A DNA stretch of 64,000 nucleotides. Source: Lichenicoccus roseus (lineage in GTDB: Bacteria > Pseudomonadota > Alphaproteobacteria > Acetobacterales > Acetobacteraceae). The notes beneath the pieces were generated by a model. It made no database searches. It was not told where the DNA came from and saw only the letters and a list, made by a program, of their open reading frames with translations. The position numbers and the translations under genes were made by a program. Position 1 is the first letter of the stretch. Each line of letters starts with the position of its first letter. Location of the stretch: positions 930,001-994,000 of the forward strand of contig NZ_VCDI01000001.1 in NCBI RefSeq assembly GCF_005844085.1. Reading direction: 5' to 3'. Positions 16,973-26,118 of this stretch are shown in pieces.

Positions 16973-18547
16973 TCAGGCAGTGAGGCGCGCCCCGATCACC
17001 TCGGCCACGCGCAAAGCGTTGGCCACGATGGTGAGGGTCGGGTTCACCGCACCGATCGACGGGAAGAAGCTGGCATCCGTCACATACAGGTTGTCGAGTT
17101 CGTGCGCCTTGCAGTCGGTGTCGAGCACCGAGGTCGCAGGATCGGTGCCGAAGCGCAGCGTGCCGGCCTGGTGCGCGGTGCCGCCGATCGGGGTGTCCTT
17201 GCCGAGATACAGGCTGCGGTCGAACAGGTGCGGATGAATATCCACCTGGTTGCAGATCTGCTCGAGCTTGTGCTTGAGCCGGTGATGTCCCTCCATGTTG
17301 GTCTCCTTGAGGTCGAGATACACCCGGCCGTTCTGGTAGTGGACCCGGTTCTCCGGCAGCGGGATGTCCTCCGAAGTCAGCCAGAAATCGATCGAGTGCT
17401 TCGCCATGTAGTCGAATGGCATCTCCGGCAGCCATTGCAGGAATTTCGGCAGCCCCTCGCCATGCACCTGCACGCCGTCCGACTTGCCGACCATCTGGAT
17501 ATGGCCGAGCGGATACTCCCAGTCGTCCGAGTTGAAATAGAAGTCGTTCAGCCCGAGGGTCTTCTGGAACCGCGTCGGGTTCGGCGTCTTCGACACCGCC
17601 AGCACCGTACTGTTGTTGTGCCGCATGTAGTTGCGTCCGACCTGATCCGAACCGTTGGCCAGCCCGCGGGGATGCGCGTCGCTCGCCGAGCGCAGCAGCA
17701 GCAGGGCCGAGGACAGCGCGCCGCACGCCACCACCACCATGTCGGCACCCAGCGTGATGCGGGCGCCATCGTGCGTCACCGCCAGCACTCCGGTGACGCT
17801 GTGGCCGCTGGCGTCGGTGATCAGCTTCTCGACGTAGGTGCGCGTCATCAGCGTGAGGTTGTCGTGCTCCTTGAGCGCCGGGTCGACCACCATGATCTGG
17901 CTGTCCGCCTTGCCGTTGGTCGGGCAGGGATAGCCGTCGAAAGCATCGCAGCGTACGCAAGGCGAATGGGGCAGCGCGTCGCCGTGCGTATCCTCGTCGA
18001 GCAGCACGCCGACCGGCAGGTGGAACGGCTTGTGTCCGATGCGCTTGAGGTTGTCGAACAACTCCTGGATGCGCGGCTCGTGGCTGACCGGCGGCTTCGA
18101 GTACGGCTTGCTGGCGGGCGGCTCGGTCGGATCCTCGCCGCGCAGGCCATGGACGGCGAACAACTCCTCGGCAGCCTGGTAGTAGGGCTCGTAGGTGTCG
18201 TACTTGACCGGCCAGGCCGGGGCGATGCCGTCCGGGTGCCGGATCTCGTCGAAGTCGCGTTCGCGCAGACGGAACATCACCGCGCCGTAGAACTTGCTGT
18301 TGCCACCAACATTGTAGTGCAGGCCTGGATGGAAGCTGCTGCCGTCCGAGCTGTACCAGGTCTCCGGCGCCTGATACTTGGCATCGACGAACACCGTCTT
18401 GCTGTCCCACATGTCGCGGCCACGACGCAGGTAGTCCCCTCGCTCGATCAGCAGGATGCGCTTGCCGGTCTTTGCGAGCGACCACGCCATCGTCCCGCCG
18501 CCCGGGCCGGAGCCGATGATGATCACGTCGTAATGGTCGCTGGCCAT
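16973..18547 (-). CDS. GMC family FAD-dependent oxidoreductase
   Basis: A 524-residue flavoenzyme. The N-terminal GSGPGGG near residues 11-17 binds FAD, with LLIERG as the following strand. Later come NVGGNSKFYGAVMFR and a Cys-rich HSPCVRCDAFDGYPCP part. The C-terminal domain carries GGTAHQAGTLRFG and NPTLTIVANALR, the usual GMC catalytic histidine/asparagine region. GMC enzymes oxidise alcohols and sugars. ATG 18547 (MASDHYD) gives the normal dinucleotide-fold start; the upstream frame to 18610 adds an unlikely leader. No signal peptide is seen. It is divergent from the DoxX operon with 139 bp between. Confidence 0.88.
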   Translation of the reverse strand: MASDHYDVIIIGSGPGGGTMAWSLAKTGKRILLIERGDYLRRGRDMWDSKTVFVDAKYQAPETWYSSDGSSFHPGLHYNVGGNSKFYGAVMFRLRERDFDEIRHPDGIAPAWPVKYDTYEPYYQAAEELFAVHGLRGEDPTEPPASKPYSKPPVSHEPRIQELFDNLKRIGHKPFHLPVGVLLDEDTHGDALPHSPCVRCDAFDGYPCPTNGKADSQIMVVDPALKEHDNLTLMTRTYVEKLITDASGHSVTGVLAVTHDGARITLGADMVVVACGALSSALLLLRSASDAHPRGLANGSDQVGRNYMRHNNSTVLAVSKTPNPTRFQKTLGLNDFYFNSDDWEYPLGHIQMVGKSDGVQVHGEGLPKFLQWLPEMPFDYMAKHSIDFWLTSEDIPLPENRVHYQNGRVYLDLKETNMEGHHRLKHKLEQICNQVDIHPHLFDRSLYLGKDTPIGGTAHQAGTLRFGTDPATSVLDTDCKAHELDNLYVTDASFFPSIGAVNPTLTIVANALRVAEVIGARLTA

Positions 18548-18686
18548 TGGCGTCTTGTCTCCGGCATTGAGGGCTCGCGGACCAACGCCCCCTTCCCCGG
18601 CTTGTTCCATCTTGTGGACGATCCGCGGTGAAACCGGCCGCTACGCTGGTGCGCTAAGCCGGAGCAATCACGGGCAGGAGAGCAGC

Positions 18687-19169
18687 GTGACAGGGTTCGA
18701 CTTCATCGTGGTGCTCGGCGTCCGCTATCTGCTGGTCGTGCTGTTCTTCCCTTTCAGCGCACTCGACAAGATCCTCGGCTTCAAGGGTGCGGTCGGACAG
18801 GCAAGCCAGGCAACCAGTTCGCCAGCCCTGGCGACCTTGCTGGTGCTGATCGGGCTCACTGTCGAGATCTGCATGCCGATCCTGATCCTCACCGGAGTTG
18901 CCGACCGGCTCGCCGCCTTCATCATGGCAGGCTACTGCATGGTGACCGCCCTGCTGTGGAAGCAGTTCTGGAGCACCGGGGATTTCTGGCGCGGCCCGGA
19001 CAGCAAGGGCCGAGGCCTGTTCTGGGACTTCCTGAAGAATTTCTCGCTCGCCGGAGGTTTCCTGCTGATCACGTTCGGGACCATGAGCGCCACCAGCTTC
19101 ATCGAGCATCCGCTCTCCTCCACCCATCCCTACGCCGCGCACGCCGCGATCCAGGAACCCTCGCCATGA
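18687..19169 (+). CDS. DoxX-like integral membrane protein
   Basis: A 160-residue protein with about four hydrophobic segments: residues about 5-22 (VVLGVRYLLVVLFFPFSAL), 47-66, 72-90 and 118-138. This size and the RYLL...FFPFSALDKI opening fit the DoxX/DoxD group. Some DoxX proteins work with quinones or sulfur compounds, but the function is usually unknown. The start is GTG with a CAGGAG site upstream. The stop overlaps the cupin ATG (ATGA), so translation is coupled. As first gene of a four-gene run with a sugar-lactonase-like enzyme, it could be an electron-transfer partner of the divergent GMC enzyme; that is speculation. Confidence 0.7.
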   Translation: MTGFDFIVVLGVRYLLVVLFFPFSALDKILGFKGAVGQASQATSSPALATLLVLIGLTVEICMPILILTGVADRLAAFIMAGYCMVTALLWKQFWSTGDFWRGPDSKGRGLFWDFLKNFSLAGGFLLITFGTMSATSFIEHPLSSTHPYAAHAAIQEPSP

Positions 19170-19615
19170 GCGCAGAGCAGAAGCCCGTCATCCCCTACTG
19201 GCACCTGTGGACCGACAAGGAGGGCGTCAGCCACCAGAAACGCTGCGCCCTGACCGACTTCCAGATGAAGGCGATGGGCCAGGGTGCCTACCCGCAATGG
19301 CAGGGGCGCAGGACCAGTGGCGAGATGACTGTGATGGTGACCGTTCAGCCGGTCGGCTGGGTTGGCCAGTGGCACGAGAACCCCTCGGCGCAATGGATCA
19401 TCCCACTCTCCGGGCGCTGGTGGGTCGAGAGCATGGACGGCACCCGCATCGAGATGGGCCCCGGCGAGATCTCCTTCGGCGAGGACCAGAACACCCGTGA
19501 GACCGATGGCCGCAAGGGGCACCGCTCCGGCACCGTGGGTGACCAGCCGGCGGTGCTGATGGTCGTGCAGCTGGCTGCCGAGCCGACCATCGACCAGGCC
19601 TGCCGCTTCCTGTAA
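19166..19615 (+). CDS. Cupin-fold protein
   Basis: A 149-residue protein with a central cupin region: QWHENPSAQWIIPLSGRWWVES, then MGPGEISFGEDQ and a GHRSGTVG segment with a second His. The first cupin motif is incomplete, with one His and Glu before a Gln/Trp-rich strand, so metal binding is uncertain. It is coupled by a 4-nt overlap to the DoxX gene and sits 9 bp before the SMP-30 gene. I do not recognise a specific enzyme. Small stand-alone cupins of this type are found with sugar or aromatic oxidation genes. Confidence 0.65.
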   Translation: MSAEQKPVIPYWHLWTDKEGVSHQKRCALTDFQMKAMGQGAYPQWQGRRTSGEMTVMVTVQPVGWVGQWHENPSAQWIIPLSGRWWVESMDGTRIEMGPGEISFGEDQNTRETDGRKGHRSGTVGDQPAVLMVVQLAAEPTIDQACRFL

Positions 19616-19624
19616 CCGGGGGTC

Positions 19625-20536
19625 ATGGACGGCTTCGATATTCGGCATCCGAGCTTCGGCGGCTATATCCTCGGCAACGCGCCGCTCGAGGAACTCGCCT
19701 CGGGCTTCCGCTGGATCGAGGGGCCGGTCTGGATGGGCGACTGGAACTGCCTGCTGTTCCAGGACCTGCCGCGTGACCGCACCATGCGCTGGAGCGAGGC
19801 GGAAGGCCTTTCGGTCTGGCGCTCGCCGTCGAACTACGCCAACGGCCAGGCGCGTGACCGGCAGGGGCGACTGGTTGCCTGCTCGCATCGCGGCCGCTGT
19901 ATCACCCGCACCGGCTATGACGGAGGGGTCGAGACCCTGGCCGACCGGCATGACGGGCGCCGGCTGAACGCACCGAACGATATCGCCGTAAAGAGCGACG
20001 GCTCGATCTGGTTCACCGACCCACTCTACGGCCTCCTGAACGACTACGAAGGCGGACGGCAGCAATCGGAACAGCGGCCGGCGGTCTACCGGCTCGATCC
20101 GCATAGCCTGGAGCTGGCCGTGGTCGCCGACGATTTCGACGGCCCGAACGGCCTCGCCTTCTCGCCGGACGAGACGAGGCTCTACATCGCCGAGACCGGC
20201 GACCAGAGCCGGCCGCACCCGAAGCAATACATAAGGGTGTTCGACGTCGCCGCCGACGGGCGCACGCTTTCGGGCGGCGACATCTTCCACAAGGTCGAGC
20301 CCGGCTACTCCGACGGCTTCAAGGTGGACGAGGACGGCAACCTCTGGAGCAGCGCCGCCGACGGCGTGCACTGCATCTCCCCGCAGGGCAAACTGCTTGG
20401 CAAGATCCTGGTCCCGTATACGGTCTCCAACCTCGCATTCGGCGACCGCCATACCAGCCGGCTGTTCATCGGCGGCTCGCATACGCTCTACTCGATCTTC
20501 CTGAACCGGCGGGCAGCGGCCCGATCCATGCCATGA
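19625..20536 (+). CDS. SMP-30/gluconolactonase family hydrolase
   Basis: A 303-residue six-bladed beta-propeller enzyme. Seen: FRWIEGPVWM with a metal-ligand Glu near residue 31, LNAPNDIAVKSDGSIWFTDP with the Asn-Asp pair near 116-118, DGPNGLAFSPDETRLYIAETG, and YSDGFKVDEDGNLWSS with the Asp ligand near 235. These are the divalent-metal residues of gluconolactonase/regucalcin proteins. A sugar lactonase would fit downstream of a sugar-oxidising GMC enzyme, but the lactone is not known. The stop overlaps the VOC gene by 4 nt. Confidence 0.85.
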   Translation: MDGFDIRHPSFGGYILGNAPLEELASGFRWIEGPVWMGDWNCLLFQDLPRDRTMRWSEAEGLSVWRSPSNYANGQARDRQGRLVACSHRGRCITRTGYDGGVETLADRHDGRRLNAPNDIAVKSDGSIWFTDPLYGLLNDYEGGRQQSEQRPAVYRLDPHSLELAVVADDFDGPNGLAFSPDETRLYIAETGDQSRPHPKQYIRVFDVAADGRTLSGGDIFHKVEPGYSDGFKVDEDGNLWSSAADGVHCISPQGKLLGKILVPYTVSNLAFGDRHTSRLFIGGSHTLYSIFLNRRAAARSMP

Positions 20537-21357
20537 TACAGTCGATCGAGCGCATCAGCCTCACCGCCGCCGATGCCGCCACCCTGGCGCGCTTCTACAT
20601 CGAAGCGATCGGGTTTCGCGAAACCGGTCGGCAGCGCATCGAGGCGGCAGCATACGGGGTCGACGGACAGGCGCTGGCGGTGAGCCTCGTGCTCGGGCAG
20701 CAGGAGATCGAGCTGGTGCAGTTCGACCGCGCCGGAGCTCCGTATCCGGCCGACGCCAGCAGCCACGACCCAATCTTCCAGCACATTGCCCTGGTCACCA
20801 CAGATATAAGGTCCGCACTCGCCCGGCTGACGGCGGGCATGCGGATGATCAGCAAGGATGCTCCGGTTGCGCTGCCGGCATCGTCCGGTGGCGTGACCGC
20901 GGCGAAGTTCCGCGATCCGGAAGGCCACCCGTTGGAGTTCCTGCAGTTCCCGAAGGCGTCGGCTCCGGACCAGTGGAGGGGTGTGGCGATGCCGGACCAT
21001 CCCTGCATCGGCATCGATCATTCGGCGCTGGTAGCAACGGATACACTTCGTAGCATTCGGTTCTACTCCGAGCGCGGTCTCAGTGTTACGGCGAGAACCA
21101 TCAATACTGGCCCGGAACAGGACCGGCTGGATGGTGTGCAGGGAGCCGAAGTGGAGGTGACCGCGCTGTCCCCGGCGGGGCCCACGCCTCATGTCGAACT
21201 GCTGCGCTACCGGTCTCCGATGGCCGCCACGACGGCGGCGGCAGCCGACGCGGATGTCGCCGCTACTCGACTGATCGTACGAACTGCCGCATGTAACTCG
21301 AAAATTATGATTTCCGATCCGGACGGCCACCGGATGGTGCTGCTTCCGGCGTCCTGA
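20533..21357 (+). CDS. Two-domain VOC (glyoxalase/dioxygenase-fold) protein
   Basis: A 274-residue protein with two vicinal-oxygen-chelate repeats. The first (residues about 1-135) starts ISLTAADAATLARFYIEAIGF and ends FRDPEGHPLEFLQF. The second (about 155-274) starts GIDHSALVATDTLRSIRFYSERGLSV and ends ISDPDGHRMVLLPAS. The Glu in HPLEF and the His in GIDHS are possible metal ligands. VOC proteins include dioxygenases, lyases and isomerases; the reaction is unknown. It is the last gene of the four-gene run and overlaps the SMP-30 stop. Confidence 0.8.
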   Translation: MIQSIERISLTAADAATLARFYIEAIGFRETGRQRIEAAAYGVDGQALAVSLVLGQQEIELVQFDRAGAPYPADASSHDPIFQHIALVTTDIRSALARLTAGMRMISKDAPVALPASSGGVTAAKFRDPEGHPLEFLQFPKASAPDQWRGVAMPDHPCIGIDHSALVATDTLRSIRFYSERGLSVTARTINTGPEQDRLDGVQGAEVEVTALSPAGPTPHVELLRYRSPMAATTAAAADADVAATRLIVRTAACNSKIMISDPDGHRMVLLPAS

Positions 21358-21605
21358 CACCTCGGCGGCGACGTCCGTCCGATGGCGCAGCGGCTTGAAT
21401 TTCACGACGTTGTGTGTTTCTTTGCCCTGCCGGAATGTTACTGCTTACTGGCGAAACCAAGAATTCGCGGTGCGTCTTTTGCGTTCAAAAATCGTTAATC
21501 AACTATATCGCCACAATAACAAGTCCGCTGCCGTCCATAACGTTATTAAATCGTTTTGATTGTAGCCCCTGATTACCTTGTCCACCGTAGTCGAGCCAAA
21601 CCATT

Positions 21606-22658
21606 ATGAATGACAGCATGTCGATACAGGGTGTACCGGTCGCATCGGGGTCAGGTGCGCCGTTGGTGAGCATCGGGCTTCCCGTGTTCAACGGCGAAGC
21701 GTACGTCTCGGACGCCATCCGGTCGATCCTGACGCAGACCATGGCCGACCTCGAGCTGGTGATCTGCGACAACTGCTCGACCGATGCGACGCAGGCAATC
21801 TGCGAGGCTTTCGCCAAGGCGGACGCCCGCGTCCGCTACGTGCGCAACCCGCGTAACCTCGGTGCAGGCCCGAACTACGATCGCTGCTTCCATCTGGCTC
21901 GCGGCACTTACTTCAAGTGGGCGGCTCATGATGACATGATGGCCCCTGACTATCTCGAGCGCGCCGTCGCCGCGCTGGAAGCGGACCCGGCCGCGGTGCT
22001 CTGCACGGTCGGCATCCGCGAGATCGGCCCCGACGGCGAGACGCTGCGGGTTTTTGCCAACGAATTTCCCGGCGTGACGTCGCGATCCGCCGCCGCACGC
22101 TTCGGCGGCCTCATCCATACCCGGCACCAGTGCGAGGATTTCTTCGGCCTCTACCGCCGCAGTGCCCTGATCGGCTCCGGCCTGCACGACAACTACAGCG
22201 GCTCCGATCGCGTGCTGCTAGCCGAGATGGCGTTGCGTGGCCCTTGGGTCAGCGCGCCGGAACCGCTGTTCCTGCATCGCGAGCACGACAAGCGCTACAC
22301 CCGCGCCGTGCTGCTGGTCGATCCCAGGCAGGCGGCCCTCTGGCAGGACACCAGCGGCCGCGCCAGGCAACGCAACACGATGTTCCACTGGGGTATCTAC
22401 CGGCGCTACTGGAAGCTGGTGAACAAGTCCGTCGCCTCACCTGTCGCGCGACTGGGCTGCTATGCGCAGCTGGTCGCCTGGTGGGGGACCGATGGCCATG
22501 CTGGCGACGTGACGCGCGATGTCGTCCGCACCGTCAGCCCGGGGTTGTTCCAGCGCATCCGGACCGCCAAGCGCGCCGTGCTCGGCATGAGCCACGCGGT
22601 CCGGCCGGGCAGCCTGCCGCCTAACGTCGCCGGACCAACGATGCCGCTCGGCGAATAA
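21606..22658 (+). CDS. Family 2 glycosyltransferase
   Basis: A 350-residue cytoplasmic GT-A enzyme. The GT2 core begins VSIGLPVFNGEAYVSDAIRSIL near residue 21. It continues with VICDNCSTDAT, the RNPRNLGAGPNYDRCF segment and the HDDM metal motif near 105-108. It likely adds one sugar to a lipid-linked repeat unit. No transmembrane helix is obvious. The preceding 248 bp are AT-richer than the surroundings and may hold the promoter. Its last 38 bp overlap the convergent flippase gene in the opposite strand. Confidence 0.85.
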   Translation: MNDSMSIQGVPVASGSGAPLVSIGLPVFNGEAYVSDAIRSILTQTMADLELVICDNCSTDATQAICEAFAKADARVRYVRNPRNLGAGPNYDRCFHLARGTYFKWAAHDDMMAPDYLERAVAALEADPAAVLCTVGIREIGPDGETLRVFANEFPGVTSRSAAARFGGLIHTRHQCEDFFGLYRRSALIGSGLHDNYSGSDRVLLAEMALRGPWVSAPEPLFLHREHDKRYTRAVLLVDPRQAALWQDTSGRARQRNTMFHWGIYRRYWKLVNKSVASPVARLGCYAQLVAWWGTDGHAGDVTRDVVRTVSPGLFQRIRTAKRAVLGMSHAVRPGSLPPNVAGPTMPLGE

Positions 22659-24057
22659 GGTCCTTCGGGGCCAGCAGATACAGCGCTGCCGGATAGACGA
22701 TCATTCCGGCGGCGATCTTTGCAACCAGTAGTATTGCAAACGGCTGACCGGCCAGCAGCATGCCGACGAGGAGAGTTGCGATCGCCATGACCAGCACCGC
22801 TCCGACCGCCGGCAGCGCTGCCGTCGCCACGATCCGGCCGACGCCGGGGATCTGCACGCGCACGAAGGCCACCACCAGGGGCGCCGACAGGCTGGTCACG
22901 ACCAGGTTGGCCCAGGCGATCGCGACCAGTCCGCCGAGCCAGGCCGCCGGAAGGCTGCAGGCCAGCCGCGCTGCCATGATGACGACGCTGTACCGCACCG
23001 GGATATCCGGCCGACCGCGTGCATTGATCGCCGCGGTCAGCAGGTAGTTCGACGAATGCGCGATTCCGGACAATGCGACGATCGCAAGCAGAGGCGCCGA
23101 GGGCGCCCAGCGGGCGTTCAGCAACGTTCCCACGATCTCGCGGCTGGTGACGGCAAGGCCGACGAACACGGGCAGCGCAATGATCGCAACGCCGCTGAGG
23201 AAGTCGCGCAGCGTCTCCAGGAACGCCTTCGTGTCGGTCTGGCGCGCGGAAAACACCGGGAATGCCACCCTCCCTACTACGCCGGAGAAGCCGTTGATCA
23301 TCGCACTGCTGATGCGTTCGGCCAGCGAGTAGAACCCGACCGACGCCGCACTCAGGAAGAGGCCGGCGGAGAAGCGGTCGACCTGCATCACCACGAAGCC
23401 GAGGAGCTGATTGCCGACACGGTGGCGGCCGAAGGCCACGATGCTGGCGGCAGCCGTGCGGCTCACCTGCAGTCCGGGCCAGATGCCGCTCACCGGCATG
23501 ACCAGCACCGCCTCGAGGATGCGTGCCACCAGGTAGTACGCGACCAGGCTGTCGGCGCCGAAGCCGCGCCGCGACAGCACCACCGCGGTCGCAAAACCGA
23601 ACACCTGCGAGATCAGGGTGCGGATCGCCAGCGTACGGAACTGCAACTCGCGCTGCAGCAAGCCATGATAGGTCGCGGTGATGGCGACGAACGGAAGGCA
23701 GATCGCCAGCAGCGGCATGACATGGCGCAGCGAGGGTGCCGCGAACAGGGCGGCGAGCGGCCAGGCGCTGGCTGCGAGGGCGAAGCCGGCCAGGGTGCCG
23801 AGGCCGAGCAGGATCCAGAACGTGGTGTCGAAGTGCTCGGCGTCGATGGTCTCACGCTGGATCAGCGCATCGGAGAAACCATCCAGCAGCAAGGTCATCA
23901 TCAGCGTCATGGCCAGCAAGCCCATCGTCATGACGCCGACCGCCGCCGGGCCGATGATGTTGCCGACGACGATGAAGACAAGGAGGGCAGCGATCTGCTG
24001 CGTCCAGTAGTCGAGCGCCGACCAGCCCGCGCTTCCGAGGGTGCCTTGTCGTTTCAT
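22621..24057 (-). CDS. Lipopolysaccharide/exopolysaccharide flippase, Wzx-like
   Basis: A 478-residue membrane protein with 12-14 hydrophobic helices. The N-terminal GWSALDYWTQQIAALLVFIVVGNIIGPAAVG and DGFSDALIQRE segments are typical of the WzxC/PST group of the MATE/MOP superfamily. It moves undecaprenyl-linked sugar repeats across the inner membrane. It is divergent from rfbF, with a 185-bp gap that holds the TTGTTGCAACAA palindrome, and its 3' end overlaps the GT2 gene by 38 bp. A second member of the family lies at 59550, so more than one polymer, or two steps of one, may be involved. Confidence 0.88.
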   Translation of the reverse strand: MKRQGTLGSAGWSALDYWTQQIAALLVFIVVGNIIGPAAVGVMTMGLLAMTLMMTLLLDGFSDALIQRETIDAEHFDTTFWILLGLGTLAGFALAASAWPLAALFAAPSLRHVMPLLAICLPFVAITATYHGLLQRELQFRTLAIRTLISQVFGFATAVVLSRRGFGADSLVAYYLVARILEAVLVMPVSGIWPGLQVSRTAAASIVAFGRHRVGNQLLGFVVMQVDRFSAGLFLSAASVGFYSLAERISSAMINGFSGVVGRVAFPVFSARQTDTKAFLETLRDFLSGVAIIALPVFVGLAVTSREIVGTLLNARWAPSAPLLAIVALSGIAHSSNYLLTAAINARGRPDIPVRYSVVIMAARLACSLPAAWLGGLVAIAWANLVVTSLSAPLVVAFVRVQIPGVGRIVATAALPAVGAVLVMAIATLLVGMLLAGQPFAILLVAKIAAGMIVYPAALYLLAPKDLIRRAASLVRRR

Positions 24058-24211
24058 GTTTTTACACGTAAGTCTCTTGTGCTAGCAAGCAATGCAGCAA
24101 GAGCCAAGGTGCCGCAAGATCCCGTTTCGGCGGAGTGCCTGCTGCACCAGCCGCGCCTTCCGCTAAGCCTGGTTGTTCCGCCACCAGCGGCACCGCCCGG
24201 TCTATATCGTT

Positions 24212-24223
24212 TTGTTGCAACAA
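24212..24223. promoter_or_regulatory. TTGTTGCAACAA palindrome before rfbF
   Basis: A perfect 12-bp palindrome 19 bp before the rfbF ATG and 154 bp upstream of the divergent flippase start. The same 12-mer is the core of a 20-bp palindrome at 50159, also beside exopolysaccharide genes. Given the high GC content, two chance copies in such places are unlikely. It may be an operator for a dimeric regulator. Confidence 0.45.
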
Positions 24224-24242
24224 CGAGTATTTGGACAGTCCC

Positions 24243-25019
24243 ATGAAGGTTGCGATCCTGGCCGGCGGCAAGGGCACGAGAATCGTCGAGGAAACGGAAA
24301 TCCGTCCGAAGCCGATGGTGGAGATCGGCGGCATGCCGATCATCTGGCACATCATGCGCCACTATGCGCGCTACGGTCACGACGAGTTCGTCATCGCCCT
24401 CGGCTACAAGGGCCAGTATATCAAGGACTATATTCTCAAATACAGCTCGCTGCATTCCGACCTGCATGTCAGCCTGCGCACCGGCGAGGTCACCCGCCGC
24501 AACGGCCTGGCGCCGGACTGGCACGTGAACCTGGTCGATACCGGCCTGGAGACGCAGACCGGCGGACGCATCAAGCGGCTGGCGCCTTTGATCGGGCACG
24601 AGACCTTCATGCTGACGTGGGGCGACGGCGTCTCGAACGTCGATCTCGACCGGTTGCTTGCCTTCCACAAGGCGCACGGCAAGCTGGCGACGATCACCGC
24701 GGTGCGACCGCCGGCACGCTACGGCCATCTCGATTTCGACGGCGACCGGGTGTGCGAGTTCAACGAGAAGCCGCAGGCGGCCGAGGGCTGGATCAACGGC
24801 GCGTTCTTCGTGCTGGAGCCGGAGATCTTCAACTATATCGAGGACGACACCACCCAGTGGGAAAAGGAGCCGCTGCAGAACCTGGCGCGCGACAACCAGC
24901 TGATGGCGTACAAGCACGACGATTTCTGGCAATGCATGGACACGCTGCGGGACAAGTACGTGCTCGAGGCGCTGTGGCAGTCGGGCAAGGCGCCCTGGAA
25001 GACCTGGACGGAAGCGTGA
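24243..25019 (+). CDS. rfbF: Glucose-1-phosphate cytidylyltransferase
   Basis: A 258-residue cytoplasmic enzyme that makes CDP-glucose from CTP and glucose 1-phosphate. Seen: the nucleotidyl-transfer signature LAGGKGTRIVEETEIRPKPM at residues about 6-25, GGMPIIWHIM, LTWGDGVSNVDL with the metal Asp near 128, and FNEKP near 173. FWQCMDTLRDK near the C-terminus is typical of RfbF. ATG 24243 matches the family start exactly. Next in line is an epimerase-type SDR gene 28 bp on. The usual partner, CDP-glucose 4,6-dehydratase (rfbG), is not in the window. Confidence 0.93.
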   Translation: MKVAILAGGKGTRIVEETEIRPKPMVEIGGMPIIWHIMRHYARYGHDEFVIALGYKGQYIKDYILKYSSLHSDLHVSLRTGEVTRRNGLAPDWHVNLVDTGLETQTGGRIKRLAPLIGHETFMLTWGDGVSNVDLDRLLAFHKAHGKLATITAVRPPARYGHLDFDGDRVCEFNEKPQAAEGWINGAFFVLEPEIFNYIEDDTTQWEKEPLQNLARDNQLMAYKHDDFWQCMDTLRDKYVLEALWQSGKAPWKTWTEA

Positions 25020-25047
25020 CGACGAACCCCAACCCGGAAGACATGTC

Positions 25048-26118
25048 ATGAAGGTTCTCGTCACAGGTCACCGCGGCTATATCGGCTGCGCCCTGGTTCC
25101 TCTGCTGCAACAAGCCGGCCACGAAGTCGTCGGCCTGGACAGCGATCTATACCGCCGTTGCACCTTTTCCGGCGCGATGGCGGATGTCGTCTCCATCGAC
25201 CGGGATATCCGCGACGTGGTGCCGGCCGATCTCGAAGGCGGCTACGGTGCCGTGCTGCATCTGGCCGGCCTGTCGAACGATCCGCTCGGCAATCTCGATC
25301 CGGACCTCACGATCGCGATCAACCACGAGGCGACGGTCAGGCTGGCGCGCCTGGCCCGTGACGCCGGCATCCCGCGCTTCGTGTTCTCGTCGTCCTGCAG
25401 CCTCTACGGCGCGGCGGGCGATAATTTTGTCGACGAGACCGCCGAAGCCAATCCGATTACGCCGTACGGCGCCGCCAAGATCATGTCGGAGCACGCCCTC
25501 ACCGAGCTTGCCAACGACGATTTCAGCCCGACCTTCCTGCGCAACGCCACCGCCTACGGCTTCTCGCAGCGGGTGCGCTTCGACCTCGTGGTCAACAACC
25601 TGACCGCCTGGGCGCTGACCACCGGCCGGGTGCTGATGAAGAGCGACGGCACGCCGTGGCGGCCGATCGTGCATATCGAGGACATCTCGCGCGCCTTCCT
25701 GTCGGTCATGGAGGCGCCGCGCGAGGTGGTGCACCTGCAGGCCTTCAATGTCGGGCGCAACGACGAGAACTACCGGATCAGCGAGATTGCCGATGCCGTG
25801 CGCGAACTGGTACCGGGTTGCCGCATCGATTTCGAGGAGGGTGCCGGTCCGGATGCGCGCTGCTACCGCGTCGATTGCAGCAAGATCGCCCGCATGGTGC
25901 CGGCGTTCCAGCCGCAATGGACGGTGCGTACCGGCATCGTGCAACTGCGCGACGCCTACATCGCGGCCGGACTGAAGCAGGAATGGTTCGAGGGGCCGAA
26001 ATTCAGCCGCATCGCCCATCTGCGCGCGCTGCTGGCGGACCACGATCTCGACGGCAAGCTGCGCTGGTCGACGGCGGCGTCAGCAGCGAACCGGCAGGAC
26101 GAGAGGGTTCCGGCATGA
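25048..26118 (+). CDS. NAD-dependent epimerase/dehydratase of nucleotide sugars
   Basis: A 356-residue extended SDR. Seen: the TGHRGYIG dinucleotide motif near residues 6-13, HLAGLSNDP near 72-80, FSSSCSLYG near 113-121 with the catalytic Ser, and YGAAK near 141-145 with the Tyr-Lys pair. The substrate is expected to be a nucleotide sugar, presumably CDP-linked because of the adjacent rfbF. It may be a 4,6-dehydratase-like, epimerase or 4-reductase step. Its stop overlaps the next ATG (ATGA). Many bacterial clusters pair RfbF with this SDR and a C-methyltransferase. Confidence 0.85.
   Translation: MKVLVTGHRGYIGCALVPLLQQAGHEVVGLDSDLYRRCTFSGAMADVVSIDRDIRDVVPADLEGGYGAVLHLAGLSNDPLGNLDPDLTIAINHEATVRLARLARDAGIPRFVFSSSCSLYGAAGDNFVDETAEANPITPYGAAKIMSEHALTELANDDFSPTFLRNATAYGFSQRVRFDLVVNNLTAWALTTGRVLMKSDGTPWRPIVHIEDISRAFLSVMEAPREVVHLQAFNVGRNDENYRISEIADAVRELVPGCRIDFEEGAGPDARCYRVDCSKIARMVPAFQPQWTVRTGIVQLRDAYIAAGLKQEWFEGPKFSRIAHLRALLADHDLDGKLRWSTAASAANRQDERVPA

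Noticed and set aside
24062-25064. Long minus-strand frame opposite rfbF
   Set aside because: It mirrors the rfbF reading frame and has no recognisable protein features.
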